Source: CALJIC01 sp039805565 (GTDB lineage: Bacteria > Chloroflexota > Chloroflexia > Chloroflexales > Roseiflexaceae). Taken from it: a stretch of DNA of 17,546 nucleotides. Of this stretch, positions 15,412 through 17,546 are shown piece after piece. The translations under genes and the position numbers were made by a program. Location: the NCBI GenBank assembly GCA_039805565.1, contig JBDLTZ010000274.1, forward strand, positions 1-17,546, read 5' to 3'. The number at the start of each line of letters is the position of its first letter. The stretch's first letter is position 1. A model generated the notes under the pieces. It had not been told where the DNA came from. It worked only from the letters and a program-made list of their open reading frames with translations, and did not search any database.

Positions 15412-17546
15412 ATGACTCGTTTTGAAGTTGGATCCCTGGTCCGCTGCCGCGAGCGTGAGTGGGTGGTGCTGCCGTCCGAGCAGGAGGACGTCCTGCTGCT
15501 CCGGCCGCTCGGCGGGGCGGAGACAGAGGTGTGCGGCATCTACCTGCCATTCGAGGGCGACGGCGTCTCGCACGCGAGCTTCCAGCCGCCCGACCCGCGC
15601 TACGGCGGCGACTTCGTCTCGGGGCGCCTGCTGCGCGACGCGGCCCGTCTCGCGCTCCGCAGCGGCGCCGGCCCGTTCCGCTCGCTGGGCAGGCTCGGCA
15701 TCCGCCCGCGCCCCTACCAGCTCGTGCCGCTGATCATGGCGCTCCGCCTGGACCCGGTGCGCCTGCTGATCGCCGACGACGTCGGCATCGGCAAGACGGT
15801 CGAGGCCGGCCTGATCGCCCGCGAGCTGCTTGACCGCAGCGAGATCCGCCGCCTGACGGTGCTCTGCCCGCCGCACCTGTGCGACCAGTGGCAGCGTGAG
15901 CTGGCGGAGAAGTTCGGCATCGACGCGGTGGTGGTCCGCGCGAGCACGGCGGCGGGGCTGGAGCGGGCGCTGCCGCGCGGCGATATCAGTATCTTCGAGT
16001 ACTTCCCCTTCACTGTCGCCAGCATCGATTACGTCAAGGGCGACCGGCGGCGCGACAGCTTCCTGCGCGCCTGCCCGGAGCTCGTGATCGTGGACGAGGC
16101 CCACACGGCGACGAATGCCGGCGGGCGCGGCGCGTCCCAGCAGCGCTACGAGCTCGTGCGCGATCTGGCCGCGCAGGATGGCCGCCACCTGCTGCTGCTC
16201 ACGGCGACCCCGCACAGCGGCATCGAGGACGCCTTCCGCTCGTTGCTGGGCTTGCTCGCGCTGCGCTTCGAGCGCTTCAACCTGGAGCATATGCCCGAGG
16301 CCGAGCGCGACGAGCTGGCCCGCCACCTCGTGCAGCGCCGCCGCGCCGACGTGCGCCACTGGCTGGGCGAGGACACGCCCTTCCCGGTGCGCGAGACGGC
16401 CGAGGCCACCTACACACTGCCGCGCTCCGCCGAGTACCGCAAGCTGTTCGACGACGTGTACGAGTTCACGCGCGAGCTCGTGCGCACGGCGGGCGTGGGC
16501 GCCGCGCCGCGCACGTGGAAGCAGCGGGCGCGCTACTGGGCCGCGCTGGCGCTCCTGCGCTGCGTGATGAGCAGCCCGGCCGCTGCCGAGAAGGCGCTGA
16601 AGGTGCGCGCCGGCGGCGAGGAGGAGGCGCCGGACACCGATATGGACGCGGGCGGCGCGGACGAGCAGTTCAGCGGGTACGTGTATGACCCCACCGACCA
16701 GGAGGGGGCGCTGGACCTGGAGCCGGGGCACGTGGTGGAGCAGGGCGCGTCATCGTCGGGCGAGCGGCAGCGGCTGCTGCGCTTCGCCGCCCGTGCCGCC
16801 GCGCTGAACGGCGCCGGAGACCCGAAGCTGCAGAAGGTGCTGGCGATCGTCGAGGGCCTGCTGCGCAGCGGCTACAATCCGATCGTGTACTGCCGCTACA
16901 TCGCCACCGCCAACTACCTGGCGAAGGAGCTCGGCAGCCGCATCAAGGGCTACAGCAGCGACCTGCGCGTGCTGGCGGTGACCGGCGAGCGCACCGAGGA
17001 GGAGCGCGAGTCGCTGATCGCCGAGCTGGAGCGCAGCCCGCGCCGGCTGCTGGTCGCCACCGACTGCCTCAGCGAGGGCATCAACCTGCAACAGTCGTTC
17101 GATGCCGTCGTGCACTACGACCTGCCCTGGAACCCGAACCGACTGGAGCAGCGCGAGGGGCGCGTTGACCGCTACGGCCAGCCCTCGCCCAGCGTGCACA
17201 CGGTGCTGCTGTACGGCGACGGGAATCCGATGGACGAGGCGGTCATGAAGGTGCTGCTGCGCAAGGCGGTGAGCATCCACCGGACGCTCGGCATCAGCAT
17301 CCCGCTGCCGGTGGACAGCGGCACTGTGGTAGAGACGCTGATCGGCGCGCTGTTCCAACCCGCCGCGCAGCAGACCAACTTCCTGGAGTCCATGGAGCAG
17401 CTGACGCTGCAGGACACCGACAGGACGGTGCGCTCGGTGGAGCTCGCGTGGGACCGCGCGGCCGAGCGCGAGAAGGAGAGCCGAACCCGGTTCGCGCAGC
17501 GGCGCATCCGGCCCGACGAGGTCACGCGCGAGCTCGAGGAGAGCGA
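15412..17546 (+). CDS. drmD: DrmD, SNF2-type DISARM helicase, 3' end beyond the window
   Basis: The frame is open from ATG 15412 to the window end (711 codons). GGGGGAG (15401-15407) precedes the ATG by four bases, and the gap from the fusion gene is 19 bases, so the three genes form one operon. SNF2/RapA-like motifs: DDVGIGKT (122-129), DEAH (228-231), TATPHSG (264-270), ATDCLSEGINLQ (549-560) and QREGRVDRYGQ (580-590). The N-terminus (VGSLVRCREREWVVLPSEQ; later GPFRSLGRLGIRPRPYQLVPL) and the DDVGIGKT spacing match what I know of DISARM DrmD rather than general chromatin-type SNF2 proteins. DrmD is the marker of class 1 DISARM and is usually about 1000 residues, so about 300 are missing here. 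It probably works as a DNA-stimulated ATPase with the large helicase. DpdE and HepA-like proteins are the closest alternatives. Confidence 0.88.
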   Translation, partial: MTRFEVGSLVRCREREWVVLPSEQEDVLLLRPLGGAETEVCGIYLPFEGDGVSHASFQPPDPRYGGDFVSGRLLRDAARLALRSGAGPFRSLGRLGIRPRPYQLVPLIMALRLDPVRLLIADDVGIGKTVEAGLIARELLDRSEIRRLTVLCPPHLCDQWQRELAEKFGIDAVVVRASTAAGLERALPRGDISIFEYFPFTVASIDYVKGDRRRDSFLRACPELVIVDEAHTATNAGGRGASQQRYELVRDLAAQDGRHLLLLTATPHSGIEDAFRSLLGLLALRFERFNLEHMPEAERDELARHLVQRRRADVRHWLGEDTPFPVRETAEATYTLPRSAEYRKLFDDVYEFTRELVRTAGVGAAPRTWKQRARYWAALALLRCVMSSPAAAEKALKVRAGGEEEAPDTDMDAGGADEQFSGYVYDPTDQEGALDLEPGHVVEQGASSSGERQRLLRFAARAAALNGAGDPKLQKVLAIVEGLLRSGYNPIVYCRYIATANYLAKELGSRIKGYSSDLRVLAVTGERTEEERESLIAELERSPRRLLVATDCLSEGINLQQSFDAVVHYDLPWNPNRLEQREGRVDRYGQPSPSVHTVLLYGDGNPMDEAVMKVLLRKAVSIHRTLGISIPLPVDSGTVVETLIGALFQPAAQQTNFLESMEQLTLQDTDRTVRSVELAWDRAAEREKESRTRFAQRRIRPDEVTRELEES

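Noticed and set aside
15379..16731. 450-codon minus-strand open frame
   Set aside because: Antisense shadow of drmD, whose helicase motifs lie on the plus strand.

Overview
The window is a GC-rich stretch of a bacterial chromosome. It most resembles Chloroflexota (filamentous Roseiflexus/Chloroflexus/Kouleothrix-type genomes). The clues are extracytoplasmic proteins ending in Pro/Thr 'TPTxTPTP' stalks, a large PknB-type kinase carrying such a stalk, and a secreted protein built of tandem 'GGLPVFGFPI...HPENAAPF' modules. This assignment rests on protein style only; there is no rRNA or other marker.

Layout. (1) 3-2963, plus strand: the 3' part of a very large surface or secreted protein made of MBG-like and Cys-pair Ig-like modules with a Pro/Thr tail. 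(2) 3016-5562, plus: a Ser/Thr kinase with a degenerate FHA-like domain, two beta-sandwich domains, one membrane helix and a Pro/Thr stalk, close enough behind gene 1 to be co-transcribed. (3) 5675-6505, plus: a bacterial voltage-gated cation channel of the NaChBac type with an Asp-Asp selectivity filter, under a likely promoter of its own and followed by a strong hairpin terminator. (4) 6888-8087, minus: an exported two-module protein, convergent with the channel gene. (5) 8532 to the window end, plus: a tightly spaced defence operon.

The defence operon is the exciting part. Its first gene encodes a 1692-residue YprA/DruE-type DExH helicase with a DUF1998 cysteine cluster. Fifteen bases later comes a 588-residue fusion of a Nudix hydrolase, a macro-like domain and a TIR domain. 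Nineteen bases later comes a SNF2-type helicase recognisable as DISARM DrmD, cut off by the window end. This mixes a Druantia-like large helicase with a DISARM component, with no methyltransferase in the visible part. That resembles the DISARM/Druantia intermediates recently grouped as ARMADA. The distinctive addition is one polypeptide that could make (TIR), bind (macro-like) and hydrolyse (Nudix) NAD-derived nucleotides. My model, which is inference, is that the two helicases sense or process invading DNA and the fusion protein is a self-limiting NAD-based effector or signal module.

No tRNA, rRNA, CRISPR array, insertion sequence or integrase was found.
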